From the NCBI GenBank assembly GCA_964632545.1, contig CAZWBQ010000013.1, positions 1 through 37,932 of the forward strand: a DNA stretch of 37,932 nucleotides. Reading direction: 5' to 3'. The position numbers and the translations under genes are program-made. The notes under the pieces are model-generated. The model ran no database searches, was not told the DNA's origin, and was given only the letters and a program-made list of their open reading frames with translations. Positions 24,846 to 33,659 of this stretch are shown piece after piece (the stretch's first letter is position 1; each line of letters opens with the position of its first letter). The DNA comes from UBA7398 sp964632545. Its GTDB lineage: Bacteria > Actinomycetota > Actinomycetes > Nanopelagicales > Nanopelagicaceae.

Positions 24846-24963
24846 GACGAAGAACTAAGTACAACAGAAGCGAAAGAACTGCAAAGGCAAATAATCCGAA
24901 AAATACTGGCGGCGCAGGCAACTCTCGAACAGCTGCTTCGGCTAAGGATTGGTATCTATTCAT
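24832..24963 (-). CDS. Small single-pass membrane protein (43 residues)
   Basis: A short frame from ATG 24963 to TAA 24832 encodes a 43-residue protein: an N-terminal polar part (MNRYQSLAEAAVRELPA), one hydrophobic helix (PPVFFGLFAFAVLSLLLYLV), and a basic end (LRLGRD). It starts 9 nt after the ligA stop and overlaps the nadD start by 14 nt, exactly filling the gap between the two. The pattern ELPxPP followed by one helix reminds me of small proteins encoded upstream of nadD in other actinobacteria, but I cannot check this. Function unknown; it may serve only in coupling or as a membrane partner. Confidence 0.7.
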   Translation of the reverse strand: MNRYQSLAEAAVRELPAPPVFFGLFAFAVLSLLLYLVLRLGRD

Positions 24964-24972
24964 GTCGTTATC

Positions 24973-27009
24973 TTATAACCCTGACGGACCAGATTCCAAT
25001 AATCGAGAAAATCGCGATTCATCCAATATTTGGAGTCCTAATTCTTCTGCTTTTTGAAATTTAGAACCAGGCGCTTCGCCAACTACAACGTAATCAGTTT
25101 TTTTCGATACTGAGGAAGCAGATTTTCCACCTCTGGATGTGATCGCTTCGACAACGCTATCTCGCGTGAAATTTACTAAAGATCCAGTAACTACGATTGT
25201 TAAACCAGCTAAAGTCTGTGGCAATTTTTCGGTAACAGCATCAATCATCAAAACCCCAGATTTTTCCCATTTCGTTACGATATTTCGATGCCACTTTTCG
25301 CTAAACCATTCTTTGATTGATTGTGCGATAACACCACCAACGCCATCAATATCTGAAAGTTCTTCTAAGGTTGCACGCTCGATATCTGCAATATTTCCAA
25401 ATCTATTTGCCAGAGCTTGTGCGGCAGTTGGTCCAACATGGCGAATTGAAAGTGCGACTAAAATTCGCCATAACGGACGCGCCTTAGCGCTTTCTAAAGC
25501 CGCAATTAACTTCTCCGCATTAGCGCCAATTTCACCATCTTTTTTAATAAAGAATTTAGATTTCTTCAAATCTGAAATTGTTAGCGAAAATATCGCCGAC
25601 TCATCGTCAATTAATTTATCTTCCAATAAAGCGTTAGCTGCCTCGTATCCCAAAACATCAATATCTAAAGCTGCCCTTGAACCAATGTAATAAATCCGTT
25701 CCCGCAATTGAGCCGGGCATGATTGCGAATTGGGGCAACGAATGTCGATATCGCCTTCTGACATTGCGCGCAGCGTTGAACCGCAATCTGGACAATGAGT
25801 TGGCATTTCAAATGGACGCTCGTTACCGCTCCGCTTTTCAATGACCGGACCGAGGATCTCTGGAATTACATCACCGGCTTTTCGTAAAATAACTACATCG
25901 CCAATCAAGATTCCTTTGCGAGTAACTTCTTGGGCATTATGAAGCGTCGCATTTGTCACGGTTGATCCCGCTACTCGGACCGGTTCCATAAACCCAAATG
26001 GCGTCACTCTCCCAGTTCTGCCCACGCTAACTTTTATATCTAATAACTTAGTAGTTACCTCTTCTGGCGGATATTTGTAGGCGATTGCCCATTTAGGCGC
26101 TCTAGAAGTGAAACCAAGAGCGTTTTGGATTTCCCGTTCATTAACTTTAATTACAATCCCATCTATCTCATGCTCCACATCGTGGCGATGCTTTAAATAA
26201 AACTCGATGAACTCAGCAACTTCAGCTTTGGATTTAACTACTTGGTAGCGATTACTAATTGGCAGTCCCCAGTTTTTAAGTGTGGCGTAAGCGGAACTTT
26301 GCGATTCAAATTTAGCGCCATCAACTGCACCAACCCCATGAAGTACAACATCAAGCGGTCGAGAAGCGGTGATCCTTGGATCTTTCTGTCGGAGAGATCC
26401 AGCCGCTGCATTCCGAGGATTAGCAAAAGGCGCTTTACCGGACTCTTCAAGCGCTTCGTTAATTTCATTAAATGCAGCAACTGGAAAGAAAACCTCTCCT
26501 CTTACTTCAATTAATTTCGGAATGTCCTTTCCAATTAATTGGTGCGGCACACTTTTAATAGTCTTGATATTAAGCGTGACATCTTCGCCAGTAGCGCCAT
26601 TTCCGCGAGTTAGCGCCCTTGTCAGTTTTCCGTTCTCATAAATTAGATTTATCGCCAAGCCATCCACTTTTACTTCACATAACCAAGTATTTGATGTGGA
26701 TTCTTTAGCAACTCTTTCAAACCATGAATTGAGCTCCGCTTCATCGAAGACATTATCTAAGCTCATCATTTTTTCAATGTGATCATATTGTTGAAAATGA
26801 GTGGCGAATCCGCCACCTACCTCAAGAGTGGGTGAATTTGGATCGCATAATTCGGGATTTGCGCCTTCTAACTTTAATAACTTTTGCCAAAGTTGATCAA
26901 ATTCTCCATCTGAAATGATTGGCTTATCAAGTACGTAATAACGAAATTGATGATCTCGAATTTCGTTAACTAATTCATTCATTTCTTTGCGCGCTGAACT
27001 TTTGCTCAT
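24973..27009 (-). CDS. ligA: NAD-dependent DNA ligase
   Basis: LigA seals nicks during replication and repair using NAD. The 678-residue protein has the full bacterial layout. An N-terminal Ia domain (HQFRYYVLDKPIISDGEFDQ) is followed by the adenylation domain with KVDG (Lys114 is adenylated), YKYPPEEVTTKLLDI and VGRTGRVTPF. The OB fold comes next, then the four-Cys zinc finger (CPDCGS ... CPNSQSC), helix-hairpin-helix repeats (ALSIRHVGPTAAQAL; LSDIDGVGGVIAQSI) and a C-terminal BRCT domain (LAGLTIVVTGSLVNFTRDSV). The start is ATG at 27009, 2 nt after the mnmA stop. The order cysteine desulfurase-mnmA-ligA is typical of actinobacteria. Confidence 0.97.
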   Translation of the reverse strand: MSKSSARKEMNELVNEIRDHQFRYYVLDKPIISDGEFDQLWQKLLKLEGANPELCDPNSPTLEVGGGFATHFQQYDHIEKMMSLDNVFDEAELNSWFERVAKESTSNTWLCEVKVDGLAINLIYENGKLTRALTRGNGATGEDVTLNIKTIKSVPHQLIGKDIPKLIEVRGEVFFPVAAFNEINEALEESGKAPFANPRNAAAGSLRQKDPRITASRPLDVVLHGVGAVDGAKFESQSSAYATLKNWGLPISNRYQVVKSKAEVAEFIEFYLKHRHDVEHEIDGIVIKVNEREIQNALGFTSRAPKWAIAYKYPPEEVTTKLLDIKVSVGRTGRVTPFGFMEPVRVAGSTVTNATLHNAQEVTRKGILIGDVVILRKAGDVIPEILGPVIEKRSGNERPFEMPTHCPDCGSTLRAMSEGDIDIRCPNSQSCPAQLRERIYYIGSRAALDIDVLGYEAANALLEDKLIDDESAIFSLTISDLKKSKFFIKKDGEIGANAEKLIAALESAKARPLWRILVALSIRHVGPTAAQALANRFGNIADIERATLEELSDIDGVGGVIAQSIKEWFSEKWHRNIVTKWEKSGVLMIDAVTEKLPQTLAGLTIVVTGSLVNFTRDSVVEAITSRGGKSASSVSKKTDYVVVGEAPGSKFQKAEELGLQILDESRFSRLLESGPSGL

Positions 27010-27011
27010 AC

Positions 27012-28106
27012 TTACTTAGTTTCCGTGATAGTTGCCGAACCAACCACTCGATCACCATCATAAATAACCATTGCTTGTCCGGGAGCTAAACCAAATAGTG
27101 GTTCTGCTAGATCAGCAATTAATTTCTCGTCGCCATCTTCAATAAGTCGGTAATAGGTGCAAGGAAGCGGCGCGCCATGTGCTCTTACCTGCGCTAAACC
27201 TGCAAGAGGAGCGCTTGCAAGTGCCTCAGGAATTGGTCCGCACCAGTTTGGAGTTCCACCAATAATTTTTTCAACTGCTAAAGCTTCATGATTTCCAACA
27301 ACAACGGTGTTTGTAATTGGCTCAACTTTCAAAACATAACGCGGCACACCGCCTGCAGCAGGAACTGTAAGCCCAAGACCTTTTCGCTGACCGATTGTGT
27401 ATGTATATGCACCTTTATGTTCGCCAAGCTTCTTGCCGGTTTCATCTACTATCGGGCCAATTTCGCTTCCTAGGCGATCTCTTAACCAACTTGCATTATC
27501 GCCAGATGGCACAAAGCAAATATCATGGCTATCGGGTTTATTTGCAACTGAAAGTCCACGTGCTTCTGCTTCAATTCTCACATCTTCTTTTCGAGTATCA
27601 CCCAACGGAAAAATTGCACCAGAAATTTGCTTTGTAGTTAAAACTGCTAATACATATGATTGGTCTTTAGCAGGGTCGACAGCACGATAAAGCAATCTGC
27701 CATTTTCACTCTCTTTAGTTTGCGCGTAATGGCCAGTAATAACGCCATCAAATCCCATAGCTTGCGCGCGATCTAATACCGCTTCGAACTTAATTTTTTC
27801 ATTACAACGCAGGCATGGGTTTGGCGTTTTTCCATTTGCATATTCGGATAGGAAATTTTCTACAACGCCTTGATGGAATTCATCTGACATATCCCAGATA
27901 TAGAACGGGATTCCAATTACATCAGCAGCTCTTCTGGCATCATGAGAATCTTCAACGGTACAACAACCTCGCGCACCAGATCGATACTTTTGTGGGTTTT
28001 TTGAGAGCGCTAAATGCACTCCGATAACATCATGTCCAGCCGCCACTGCACGTGCAGCTGCTACGGCAGAATCCACGCCACCGCTCATTGCCGCAATTAG
28101 TTTCAT
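27012..28106 (-). CDS. mnmA: tRNA-specific 2-thiouridylase MnmA
   Basis: MnmA adds sulfur to uridine 34 of tRNA-Lys, -Glu and -Gln, using persulfide from a cysteine desulfurase. The 364-residue protein has the PP-loop SGGVDSAVAAA (residues 8-18), the tRNA-binding GITGHYAQ-like segment (DGVITGHYAQT), and the catalytic Cys pair Cys101 (NPCLRCNEKIKFE) and Cys197 (SHDICFVPSGD). YTIGQRKGLGL is also present. Its ATG overlaps the end of the cysteine desulfurase gene by 4 nt, so the sulfur donor and acceptor enzymes are made together. Confidence 0.97.
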   Translation of the reverse strand: MKLIAAMSGGVDSAVAAARAVAAGHDVIGVHLALSKNPQKYRSGARGCCTVEDSHDARRAADVIGIPFYIWDMSDEFHQGVVENFLSEYANGKTPNPCLRCNEKIKFEAVLDRAQAMGFDGVITGHYAQTKESENGRLLYRAVDPAKDQSYVLAVLTTKQISGAIFPLGDTRKEDVRIEAEARGLSVANKPDSHDICFVPSGDNASWLRDRLGSEIGPIVDETGKKLGEHKGAYTYTIGQRKGLGLTVPAAGGVPRYVLKVEPITNTVVVGNHEALAVEKIIGGTPNWCGPIPEALASAPLAGLAQVRAHGAPLPCTYYRLIEDGDEKLIADLAEPLFGLAPGQAMVIYDGDRVVGSATITETK

Positions 28107-29275
28107 GACTTTGCCTGCGCAGCCCGTGCCCGTGTTACAACCTCACCAATCACAGATACAAGATAATCAATATCACTGTCATTATTTGCAGAACTAATTG
28201 AAAACCTGAGCGAAGATTTCGCCGCTTTTGCGCTTAAACCCATCGCCATCAGCACATGGCTTGGTTGTGGAACTCCTGCGCTACATGCCGAACCGGTTGA
28301 AGTAGCAATTCCTTGTGCATCCAAAAGTAGTAATAACGCATCACTCTCAGTACCAGGGAAAGTTATATTTGCAATTCCCGGAAGTGATAAATCAGCTGCC
28401 GCGCCATTAACGGATATATCTGGAATAACTTTTGAAATTTCCGAAATTAATCGCTCACGCATTTTCGAAACAGAACTAATCCGCGTTTCCAAAGTTTCAG
28501 CAGCGAGTTTTGCAGCAGCTGCAAAACTAACAACGGCGGGAGCGTTTAGAGTTCCACTACGAATATCCCGTTCTTGGCCACCGCCATGCAATATTGGCGT
28601 AATTTCTAGCGCACGTTTTAGAATCAATATCCCAATACCAAGTGGACCACCGATTTTATGTCCGCTCAAAGTTGCTGCAGTTAATTCAAGTTTCGCAAAA
28701 GAAAAAGGTACTTTTCCAAAACTTTGTACGACATCAGAATGCACCGGAATCTTATGAGCTTGCGAAATTTTTACTATTTCGGTTATTGGTTGTAGGGATC
28801 CAACTTCATTATTTGAGTGCATTATGCTAATTACAGCAATTTCATTTGCCCGCTCAATAACAACTTTCTTAAAGTTTTCTATATCAATTATGCCGTTTTC
28901 CATGATAGGAATCCGGATAACTTCTGCGCCTTCATGCTCTTCTAACCAATCTACTGGATCCAAAATTGCGTGATGCTCAAAAGCAGAAATTACAATTACT
29001 TTGCGCTTGGTATCCTCCGCAAACCTCGTCCAGTAAAGTCCTTTGATAGCTGAGTTATTTGCCTCGGTTCCAGAGCCAGTAAAAATTATTTCACTTGGCG
29101 CACAATCGGCAATTTTAGCAATGGTTTCTCTTGCTTCTTCTAAATCTTTTCGAACCGATCTACCTGCAGTATGTAAGCTAGATGGATTTCCAAGTTTTTT
29201 TAATTGATTACTAAGCGCAATTATTGCCGGTTCCACCATTGGGGTTGTGGCAGCATGATCTAGGTAAACGCGCAT
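28103..29275 (-). CDS. Cysteine desulfurase (IscS/NifS type)
   Basis: This is a PLP enzyme that moves sulfur from L-cysteine to an active-site Cys and on to MnmA or Fe-S assembly. The 390-residue protein starts MRVYLDHAATTPM. It shows TGSGTEANNSAIKG, the PLP-ring His in FEHHAILD, VHSDVVQSFGK, the PLP lysine in SGHKIGG (Lys207), and the persulfide Cys331 in STGSACSAGVPQPSHVL. The loop length fits the NifS/IscS class rather than SufS. The coupling with mnmA suggests tRNA thiolation as its main local role. Confidence 0.95.
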   Translation of the reverse strand: MRVYLDHAATTPMVEPAIIALSNQLKKLGNPSSLHTAGRSVRKDLEEARETIAKIADCAPSEIIFTGSGTEANNSAIKGLYWTRFAEDTKRKVIVISAFEHHAILDPVDWLEEHEGAEVIRIPIMENGIIDIENFKKVVIERANEIAVISIMHSNNEVGSLQPITEIVKISQAHKIPVHSDVVQSFGKVPFSFAKLELTAATLSGHKIGGPLGIGILILKRALEITPILHGGGQERDIRSGTLNAPAVVSFAAAAKLAAETLETRISSVSKMRERLISEISKVIPDISVNGAAADLSLPGIANITFPGTESDALLLLLDAQGIATSTGSACSAGVPQPSHVLMAMGLSAKAAKSSLRFSISSANNDSDIDYLVSVIGEVVTRARAAQAKS

Positions 29276-29298
29276 TTGCTAAGTCTAGATGGTGCGGG

Positions 29299-30255
29299 TT
29301 ATGCGCGCTTTTTAGCGTTTATTGCAGCCTCTGCTTGTGGCAAGACTGCGAATAAATCTCCTACTATCCCTAAATCGGCAAGATCGAAAATTGGCGCTTC
29401 CGGATCTTTGTTTACGGCGATTATGGTCTTACTTGTTTGCATGCCTGCGCGATGTTGAATCGCACCAGAAATTCCGCAAGCTACGTAAAGTTGTGGGCTA
29501 ACGGTTTTTCCAGTCTGACCAACTTGATGAGTATGTGGGTACCAACCAGCATCAGTTGCAGCTCGCGATGCACCAACAGCTGCGCCTAGCGAATCCGCAA
29601 AAGCTTCAACTTTAGAAAAATCTCCGTTAGTTCCACGCCCACCTGAAACTACAATTTTTGCTTCAGTTAATTCTGGCCGTCCACCTTTAACGGCTGGTTG
29701 CACATTTGTAATCGAAACTAATTTTGCGCTTTCGCTGACTGCAACGCTAATGTTTTCAATAGCTGGAGTTGATGGTGTTGGCGTGAAATCAATTGCGCTC
29801 GGTCTGATCGTAATAATTGGAATTCCAGTTTTAACATGAGAATGAACTGTAAATGATCCACCAAAGATCGATTGGGTTGCAATTAAGTTTTCAGATATAT
29901 CAATGGCGTCGGTGATTAACCCACTATTTGATTTAACGGCGACACGAGCTGCAATTTCTTTTCCGCGTGCCGAGGTTGAAATTAACAACGCTTTTGGGGA
30001 TTGTGATGCGACAACTGACGCAACTGCATCCGCCACCGCTGGAATTCCATGCTCCGCGAATTCAGTGCTTTCGCCAATTAAAACTTTTTCAAGATCAAAC
30101 GCTTTAAGTTGTTCTGCAATGGCCGCACCTTTACCCGGTTCTGCCAAAACCAACGCAGTTACATTTCCAATTCTTTTTCCAAATGCGGCTAACTCACCGG
30201 CAGTTTTGGCAACATTCCCAGAGGCGTGATCAACCAAAACTAATACGTTGCTCAT
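29299..30255 (-). CDS. etfA: Electron transfer flavoprotein, alpha subunit
   Basis: EtfA holds the FAD of the ETF dimer, which takes electrons from flavin dehydrogenases and passes them to the quinone pool. The 318-residue protein has the N-terminal domain (VLVLVDHASGNVAKTAGELA). The C-terminal FAD domain follows, with VVSGGRGTNG, GAAVGASRAATDAGWYPHTH, VGQTGKTVSPQLYVACGISG, GAIQHRAGMQTSKTIIAVNK and DPEAPIFDLADLGIVGD. All family hallmarks are present. Its start overlaps the etfB stop by 4 nt, and the cysteine desulfurase gene follows after 23 nt. Confidence 0.96.
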   Translation of the reverse strand: MSNVLVLVDHASGNVAKTAGELAAFGKRIGNVTALVLAEPGKGAAIAEQLKAFDLEKVLIGESTEFAEHGIPAVADAVASVVASQSPKALLISTSARGKEIAARVAVKSNSGLITDAIDISENLIATQSIFGGSFTVHSHVKTGIPIITIRPSAIDFTPTPSTPAIENISVAVSESAKLVSITNVQPAVKGGRPELTEAKIVVSGGRGTNGDFSKVEAFADSLGAAVGASRAATDAGWYPHTHQVGQTGKTVSPQLYVACGISGAIQHRAGMQTSKTIIAVNKDPEAPIFDLADLGIVGDLFAVLPQAEAAINAKKRA

Positions 30256-31052
30256 ACGATCCTCTTTTCTAAAATGAATTCCGCCAATTTGTCGCCACCA
30301 TTTCCAGAATCTTCTACTTTTTCGCCTTTTTCCCGAGGCGGGCGAGCTGCCGAATCATCAACAATGCTCCAAGCGGTAGCTAATCCAACTTCGGTTGTGG
30401 CTATTCCTACATCGCTTAACGATTTGGTATTAATTGTTTTCTTCTTCGAAGCCATGATCCCTTTAAAGGATGGATAACGCGGTTCATTAATTTTTTCAAT
30501 AACACTAATTACAGCAGGGAAATTAGCAGACATAGTTTCTACGCCAGCATCTGTCATACGATCAATTTCAACTTTATTGGCAGCTACATCAACTTTTAAC
30601 ACGCCGGCAAAAGTTAATTGTGCCCAACCAAGTCGCTCGGCCAACATCGCAGCAATTACGCTCATACGGGCATCTGTGGATTCAGTGCCGCAGAAAACTA
30701 AATCGTATCCCCCGGACTTAATAGTTTCTGCCAAAACTTTAGAAGTTGCGAGCGCATCAGATCCAACAAGTGCGATATCTGAAATTAAAATCGCATCGTG
30801 AGCGCCCATCGATAAACCTTTACGAATAGCTTCGGTTGCACGATCAGGTCCCATAGAAATTAAAGTTATTGTGTGAGTTGGGGTTTCGCTTCCTTCATTT
30901 AACGGCTCAACGATTCTTAGCGCTTCTTCTATTGCATATTCGTCAAGGTCATTTAGAACTGCATCAACGCCGGCGCGATCTAATAATCCATTAACTAATT
31001 TTTTTTCAGCCCATGAATCCGGTACTTGTTTTACGCAGACAGCAATCTTCAT
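30252..31052 (-). CDS. etfB: Electron transfer flavoprotein, beta subunit
   Basis: EtfB forms the ETF dimer with EtfA and binds AMP. The 266-residue protein begins MKIAVCVKQVPDSWAEKKL and has LNDLDEYAIEEALRI, ISMGPDRATEAIRKGLSMGA, YDLVFCGTESTD and FPAVISVIEKINEPRYPSFKGI, all typical of the family. It is the first gene of the long minus-strand cluster. Its promoter must lie in the 102-nt spacer shared with the divergent fabD gene. Candidate electron donors in the window include the FAD-dependent DAO-type protein, although most such oxidases use oxygen directly. Confidence 0.96.
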   Translation of the reverse strand: MKIAVCVKQVPDSWAEKKLVNGLLDRAGVDAVLNDLDEYAIEEALRIVEPLNEGSETPTHTITLISMGPDRATEAIRKGLSMGAHDAILISDIALVGSDALATSKVLAETIKSGGYDLVFCGTESTDARMSVIAAMLAERLGWAQLTFAGVLKVDVAANKVEIDRMTDAGVETMSANFPAVISVIEKINEPRYPSFKGIMASKKKTINTKSLSDVGIATTEVGLATAWSIVDDSAARPPREKGEKVEDSGNGGDKLAEFILEKRIV

Positions 31053-31112
31053 GCCCGCATCGTACTTGTAAGTTACTCATGAGTTCGATTGAAAAAAGTG
31101 TGATGTTAAGCG

Positions 31113-31128
31113 AGTACTCGGTAGTACT
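31113..31128. promoter_or_regulatory. Inverted AGTACT pair in the etfB / fabD spacer, possible operator
   Basis: AGTACT-CGGT-AGTACT is a perfect 16-bp symmetric repeat, and its left half also lies in the 10-bp palindrome CGAGTACTCG (31111-31120). It covers the place of a -35 element if TACACT (31135-31140) is the -10 box of fabD. Fatty-acid operons in other actinobacteria are controlled by a TetR-type regulator; whether this is such a site is unknown. Confidence 0.4.
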
Positions 31129-31154
31129 GGCTCTTACACTCTAAACTCACGCCC

Positions 31155-32336
31155 GTGCTAGCAATCGTGGCTCCTGGTCAAGGAGCGCAAACGCCGGGCT
31201 TTCTCAATCCATGGGTGGAGAGCGCTCGTGTTCGTGACCTCTTGGAATGGTGGTCTTCGGTCGCCGAAGTTGATCTAATCCGTTTAGGAACTGTTGCCGA
31301 TGGCGATGAAATTAAAGATACTGCCAATGCCCAACCGTTGATCGTTGCTGCTGGATTAGTTGGTGCACTTTCACTATTCCCGCACCCTTCCGATGCATTT
31401 AATAAAGTTGGGGTTACTGCTGGTCATTCAGTTGGTGAATTAACTGCGGCCGCAGGTGCGCGAGCGATAACTGCGGAGAGCGCAATGGTTTTAGTACGTG
31501 AACGTGGCAAAGAGATGGCGAAAGCCTCTGCAATTACCCCAACCGGGATGTCTGCAATTTTAGGTGGCGAGCGAGGCGCTGTACTTGCCGCTATTTCTGC
31601 GCTTGGTCTTACCGCAGCAAACGAGAACGGTGCTGGCCAAATTGTCGCTGCTGGAGATTTAACGGCACTTGCAAAGCTTGGCGAAAATCCACCGGAGGGA
31701 TCTCGGGTTCGAGCCTTATCGGTTGCTGGCGCATTCCACACCACTTATATGCAATCAGCAGTGGAGCGGTTAAAGATGCTATCTAAATCTGTAACGGTTA
31801 GAGATCCAAGAACTAAATTTCTTTCAAACAAAGATGGCGTAGTTGTACATCACGGCCGAGAAGTTTTAGATCGCATTGTTGGTCAAATATCGAATCCAGT
31901 TCGATGGGATTTATGTATGGAAAGTATGCTCGATTTAGGTGTGACTGCAGTTATCGAAGTTCCACCAGCCGGAACCCTTGTTGGACTAATTAAGCGAGCT
32001 ATGCCAGGTGTAGAAACGCTGGCGCTTAAAACTCCAGAAGATATTCCAGCTGCTTTGGATTTAATTGCGCGCCATGGAAAACCAAGTCCGCTTGATAACC
32101 AGCCAACTTGGCGATTAGTTATTGCGCCATTTAGCGGAACTTTTAAAGTTACAGGTGTCGAACTCGGTGGCAGCTTAAAGCCAGGAACACTCCTTGGATA
32201 TGTCGAGAATCGACGCGAAAAGATTGATTTAATTGCCGAACACGGCGGCACGATTATTGAATTCTTGGCAGAAGATGGCGATCCAGTTTCACCTGGCCAA
32301 CCGCTAGTTCGATTACACCCGAACGGACAAATCTGA
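31155..32336 (+). CDS. fabD: Malonyl-CoA:ACP transacylase fused to a degenerate biotinyl/lipoyl-like domain
   Basis: FabD loads malonyl groups onto acyl carrier protein. Residues 1 to about 310 are a normal FabD: GQGAQ (8-12), nucleophile Ser92 in GHSVGE, Arg117 in RERGKEM, and His195 in GAFHTTYM. Residues about 318-393 are extra. They read like a biotinyl/lipoyl hammerhead: APFSGTF, GGSLKPGTLLGYVENRRE, GGTIIEFLAEDGDPVSPGQP and LVRLHP. Where BCCP has the biotinylated Lys (EAMKM), this has ENRRE, so Arg354 replaces it and no biotin can be attached. The domain may dock other fatty-acid or carboxylase proteins (inference). The start is GTG at 31155, without a visible Shine-Dalgarno; leaderless translation is possible. 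It overlaps fabH by one base. Confidence 0.92.
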   Translation: MLAIVAPGQGAQTPGFLNPWVESARVRDLLEWWSSVAEVDLIRLGTVADGDEIKDTANAQPLIVAAGLVGALSLFPHPSDAFNKVGVTAGHSVGELTAAAGARAITAESAMVLVRERGKEMAKASAITPTGMSAILGGERGAVLAAISALGLTAANENGAGQIVAAGDLTALAKLGENPPEGSRVRALSVAGAFHTTYMQSAVERLKMLSKSVTVRDPRTKFLSNKDGVVVHHGREVLDRIVGQISNPVRWDLCMESMLDLGVTAVIEVPPAGTLVGLIKRAMPGVETLALKTPEDIPAALDLIARHGKPSPLDNQPTWRLVIAPFSGTFKVTGVELGGSLKPGTLLGYVENRREKIDLIAEHGGTIIEFLAEDGDPVSPGQPLVRLHPNGQI

Positions 32337-33352
32337 TGGCGCTAAATTTCACACCGAAAAATCGCAACTCACGAATTCTTGCAGTTGGTGCATACCGACC
32401 ATCTCGATTAATTCCTAACTCTGAAATAGTAGATCAAATTGATTCATCAGATGAATGGATTCGAGAACGCTCTGGCATCGAATCTCGCCGATTTGCTGGA
32501 CCAGATGAATCTGTAATCTCCATGTCGGAAGCTGCATGTAGGCAAGCCTTAACTCGTTCTGGAATTTCTATGGCAGATGTAGATGCAGTGATAGTCGCAA
32601 CCATTACATATCCTTTTCAAACACCAAGCGCCGCAACTGAATTAATTTCTCTTTTAGGAAACCCAAAAGCTGCTGCTTTTGATATCTCCGCTGCTTGCGC
32701 AGGATTTTGTTACGGAGTTGGAATGGCAAGTGACTTAATTAGAAGTGGTTCGGCAAATTATGTTTTAGTTGTTGGCGTAGAAAAACTCTCTGATTTTACT
32801 GATCCGGAAGATCGTGGCACTGCATTTATTTTTGCTGATGGCGCTGGCGCAGTAATCATCGGCCCATCTGAAAGTGCTGGGATTGGACCAACTATTTGGG
32901 GATCTGATGCCACAAACCGCGATGCAATCTTGATGACACCTTCATGGATAGATTTAAAGAGCCCAGAATCTTTAGGATGGCCCGACATTTCCATGCAAGG
33001 TCAGACTGTTTTCCGTTGGGCGGTTTATCAAATGGCGCCAGTTGGGCTGCAAGCGCTCGCTGCTGCCGGTTTAACTCCAGAGACGCTCGATGCATTTATT
33101 CCGCACCAAGCCAATATGAGAATTATTGATGCGATGGCAAAATCTATGAAGCTACCTGATACCGTGGCGATTGCTCGCGATGTAAGAGTTTCAGGGAATA
33201 CTTCAGCCGCATCAGTTCCAATTGCAATGGATTCATTGCTTGCGCAGCGCCCAGAATTACATGGCAAAACTGCACTAATAATCGGATTTGGAGCAGGATT
33301 GGTCTATGCCGCCCAGGCAATAGAACTACCAGCTGCAAGTAGTAATAAGTAA
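32336..33352 (+). CDS. fabH: Beta-ketoacyl-ACP synthase III
   Basis: FabH starts fatty-acid chains by condensing an acyl-CoA primer with malonyl-ACP. The 338-residue protein has the catalytic triad Cys121 (DISAACAGFCYGV), His257 (FIPHQANMRI) and Asn288 (VSGNTSAAS), plus the CoA-pocket start SDEWIRERSGIESRRFA. The C-terminal IGFGAGLVYAAQAIEL is normal. The ATG shares one base with the fabD stop (TGATG). Primer specificity (acetyl or branched) cannot be read safely from sequence alone. Confidence 0.96.
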   Translation: MALNFTPKNRNSRILAVGAYRPSRLIPNSEIVDQIDSSDEWIRERSGIESRRFAGPDESVISMSEAACRQALTRSGISMADVDAVIVATITYPFQTPSAATELISLLGNPKAAAFDISAACAGFCYGVGMASDLIRSGSANYVLVVGVEKLSDFTDPEDRGTAFIFADGAGAVIIGPSESAGIGPTIWGSDATNRDAILMTPSWIDLKSPESLGWPDISMQGQTVFRWAVYQMAPVGLQALAAAGLTPETLDAFIPHQANMRIIDAMAKSMKLPDTVAIARDVRVSGNTSAASVPIAMDSLLAQRPELHGKTALIIGFGAGLVYAAQAIELPAASSNK

Positions 33353-33379
33353 TTACTAATACATAAGGAGAATGTAAAA

Positions 33380-33628
33380 ATGTCACTATCACCAGATGCA
33401 GTACTAGCCGGACTTAAAGAAATCGTTGAAGAGGTAGCGGGAATTCCTGCAGCATCAATCGAACTTGGTAAGAACTTTACTGACGATCTTGATGTGGACT
33501 CGCTCAGCATGGTTGAAGTCGTAGTCGCTGCTGAAGAGCGTTTTGGCGTAAAGATTCCAGATGACAAAGTTACTGAACTTGCAACAGTTGGCGATGCCGT
33601 TAACTTTATTGTTAACGCAGCAAAGTAA
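33380..33628 (+). CDS. acpP: Acyl carrier protein
   Basis: ACP carries growing acyl chains on a phosphopantetheine arm. The 82-residue acidic protein has the attachment site DSL with Ser41 in DLDVDSLSMVEVV, followed by EERFGVKIPDDKVTELATVG. AAGGAG lies upstream of the ATG with about 10 nt spacing, one of the strongest ribosome sites in the window, fitting the high amount of ACP needed. It lies between fabH and fabF as in Streptomyces-type fab operons. Confidence 0.97.
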   Translation: MSLSPDAVLAGLKEIVEEVAGIPAASIELGKNFTDDLDVDSLSMVEVVVAAEERFGVKIPDDKVTELATVGDAVNFIVNAAK

Positions 33629-33659
33629 AAAATTTCTAGCTGGGTTTTAGGTAACCGAG

